Below are positions 62,091 to 64,000 of a DNA stretch of 64,000 nt, in pieces. The stretch comes from Acanthopleura granulata. Its lineage: Eukaryota > Mollusca > Polyplacophora > Chitonida > Chitonidae. The translations under genes and the position numbers were made by a program. The notes beneath the pieces are model-generated. The model saw only the letters and a list, made by a program, of their open reading frames with translations. It made no database searches and was not told the origin of the DNA. Numbering within the stretch: the first letter of the stretch is position 1; every line of letters begins with the position of its first letter. The stretch is from NCBI GenBank assembly GCA_016165875.1, contig JABBOT010000001.1:33783011-33847010 (forward strand). The letters run 5' to 3'.

Positions 62091-62374
62091 TCTTGTTTTC
62101 GTGACAAAAATCTCTGCCAGATGTACATGTATATTTTTATTTATATCTGTACAATGTATTATTGAAAATGTACTTACTTAATGTATGATTGTCTGATTTC
62201 TGTAGATAAAAAAGATCTTAAAAAAACTTGTATAAACACCTCACTAATTTGATTAATTAATATGTTTTGATTTCAAGTTTTAATTCCAAAAAGTTCAACT
62301 TTTAGCGAAATAATCGCTCGCCTACTCTCTAAAAACTATTGTGTATTTACTCTGTAAAGAACAAATTCCACACA

Positions 62375-62515
62375 AATTTTGTGTACGAGCAGAACACAGT
62401 TTGTGTAATTTGTGCAATACATCCACAATGACGTGTGTATCGGTGATACACGATTTGTGTACCACTGATACACATGCATTGTTGGTGTGCAAATTTGTAC
62501 ACCTATAAAATACCC
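62375..62515 (-). repeat. Dispersed palindrome-rich repeat, copy 2
   Basis: Reverse complement of 9060-9215: ATACATCCACAATG, GTGTATCGGTGATACAC, GTGTACCACTGATACACATGC. It lies just upstream of the second anchor-exon copy. Confidence 0.6.
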
Positions 62516-62611
62516 TAAAGTTACAATAACTACCTAAATTTGCTCCGTAGAGAGGATATAACTGGCGCCTTTGTGAGTTTATTTAATTGTGCTACTTGTT
62601 TCTGGATTTGA

Positions 62612-62848
62612 AAGGACATCGATATAAATCCAGTGACAGCTTTGTGCGCAACTGCGCGGCAGGATGAATCCAAGGGTCTTCAGAATTACTACACTCCTGG
62701 CACTAGGAGCACTGTCCCTAATCGCCTACCGATATGGTTTCTTTTCAAATATACAGGAAAGCCCTATCGAATTTTGTCACTATTGTTGTCCGACACTCAT
62801 TCGAGGTATTCACAATGTGAGGAACTGCATACATGTAATTTCCTGTCT
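62612..62848 (+). pseudogene. Anchor-exon duplication, copy 2, splice donor lost
   Basis: The ATG at 62664 opens the same 31 codons with one change (Gln to Arg in the YQYGFF segment). The sequence after ATACAG is GAAAGC instead of GTAAGT, so the donor is gone and the frame reads on for 31 more codons to a stop. A 13-bp insertion (GCAACTGCGCGGC-like) lies just before the ATG relative to copy 1. It is probably a dead duplicate 4.0 kb from the first. Confidence 0.7.
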
Positions 62849-62879
62849 TTGATGCCCTGAGCGCAAGCTCACACCGGGC

Positions 62880-63530
62880 GGATTCATGTTGTTAAACATG
62901 TTGGACTTTTCACTTATATTGGACCAAATGGTAGTAGCTTGATTGCGTGCCTTTGAACGCCTATGATTTCTCAGGTGTGTCGCATTCCCATGTTGAGGAA
63001 TTGTTAGAATATTCCCAAATATATACCCAAATATTTGCTTGTCTTCCATGTTGTACACACAGTCATTTAACTAGTAGTACAGTTATCACGGAAAAGTTAG
63101 TATTTAAAGCTGACAATACCCAGCATTTTAGCGAGGGACTTTGGCTACGTGTAGATGAGTTGAGGCATGGCTTACAGAAGGGAGACAAATACATAAATAC
63201 TGTCGTGCATGACATTACTTATATTATAAATGAGATAGGATGCAGTACCATTGTTTAGCATCAGGAAAATACTAAATCCTGGCAAAACACGTTTCCTCGT
63301 GACAAATGATTTCTACAAGAAATGGTTTGATGATCAATGCAAAGCCGTAAAGAGGCGATCTTTAAAGGCTATAAATGGTTTTAACAGAACCCATGCTAGT
63401 ATCGTATCTTTCAATAGGGGTCTAATTGATGTCAAAATTGAACAATCATCAAATGATTTGAAACGTGGAGGCGAATCATCCAACCAAACTGCTGTTAAAA
63501 GAAAAATTATTCTAGATCATCTGTAAAAGT
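62880..63530 (+). mobile_element. Non-LTR retrotransposon fragment (endonuclease to RT linker)
   Basis: Open segments 62947-63258 and 63251-63526 in neighbouring frames. The second carries YKKWFDDQCKAVKRRSLKAI then GFNRTH, the K-x-W-F-D-x2-C pattern found between the endonuclease and RT domains of many non-LTR elements. The first looks like the preceding helical segment. RT and endonuclease proper are absent. Confidence 0.6.
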
Positions 63531-64000
63531 CTAAGGATTTCCGTGTGATGAATTTTTAAAGCTGTGTGACACGTAAGAGATAAGTATACATGATAAAATG
63601 CTTCGTCCTGTCATCATTTGCCATGTTACACATTACAGCGAAGGATTCATTTTGGTTTAGCAATTTGTTCTTCCCAGTGAAGAGATTCTAACTTATTTTC
63701 ATCTGTTTCAGAAAAGAAAGTTTATAAAAGTTTAAAACAGTTGTAACTAACAACGGCAAAATAACACCAAATCCAACGTCACACCAGCTGTGCGAGTCAT
63801 GTTGTGTTCATACGTGCTAAGAACAAATCTAGACTCCTGGTTCAGTTCTGGGCTGGGTCGCACCTAAGACCAAAAATGAGGAAGTTGCTAATATAGCATA
63901 ATACTTGACAGTAAACATCATAAACAGGATATCTGACAGGAACCAGCAAAAAACCAGGTCACGACAGCTTCTGATGCTTATGATAAACTGCCCGAGTACT
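63531..64000. other. No feature recognised
   Basis: Right edge of the window, AT-rich, with no coding or repeat signal I can support. Later exons of the 58.6-kb gene, if real, must lie further right. Confidence 0.3.

Overview
The window reads as nuclear DNA of a lophotrochozoan animal, most likely a mollusc. Coding exons are short, split by GT-AG introns and sit in AT-rich, repeat-dense DNA. Many copies of one tRNA-headed SINE are present; its tail (a GTTTTACGCCGTACTCAAGAATATT-type end) is one I remember from mollusc and related genomes. There are no operons, ribosome-binding sites or other prokaryotic features.

Two genes can be assembled exon by exon with intact frame and phase, both on the minus strand. 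(1) 6594 to 2518: a six-exon SLC16-type monocarboxylate transporter (661 aa, all introns phase 1). (2) 38354 to 23779: a nine-exon METTL24-like membrane-anchored methyltransferase (358 aa) whose introns have been swollen by repeats. Three of its small exons, all phase 0-0, encode a charged stem and look like internal duplicates of each other. Near the right end the plus strand carries two near-identical copies (58646 and 62664) of a 31-codon signal-anchor first exon that matches the METTL24-like first exon in length, phase and layout. They may start a paralogue that runs out of the window; the second copy has lost its splice donor.

The rest is mainly decayed mobile DNA and gene remnants. From left to right: a CR1/Jockey-type non-LTR element (10.6-12.1 kb, catalytic YADD changed to YAHV); a 140-bp imperfect palindrome (13.1 kb); a 360-bp inverted repeat pair (13.8 and 18.5 kb); a Penelope-like reverse transcriptase piece (19.1-19.6 kb); tandem arrays of 47, 58, about 33 and 42 bp; a repeat of about 2-3 kb present twice in the same orientation (21.5-23.4 and 34.2-37.4 kb); a 570-bp element with about 100-bp terminal inverted repeats (32.5-33.1 kb); a broken NPLGS/DNLG-type gene (39.5-40.7 kb); a probable PIF/Harbinger-like remnant with a trihelix-type ORF (44.3-45.0 kb); a P2X7-type cytoplasmic-domain pseudogene (46.9-47.9 kb); a DDE-transposase-like pseudogene (51.5-53.1 kb); an unrecognised gene with TATA box, intron and a Cys/His DHPSQ motif (54.8-56.3 kb); an internally deleted L1/Tx1-type element (60.2-62.1 kb); and another non-LTR fragment (62.9-63.5 kb).

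The transporter and the methyltransferase are not obviously linked in function. The least explained items are the 54.8-56.3 kb gene, the duplicated anchor exons and the stem-exon series. All homology calls are from memory of families; no search was run.
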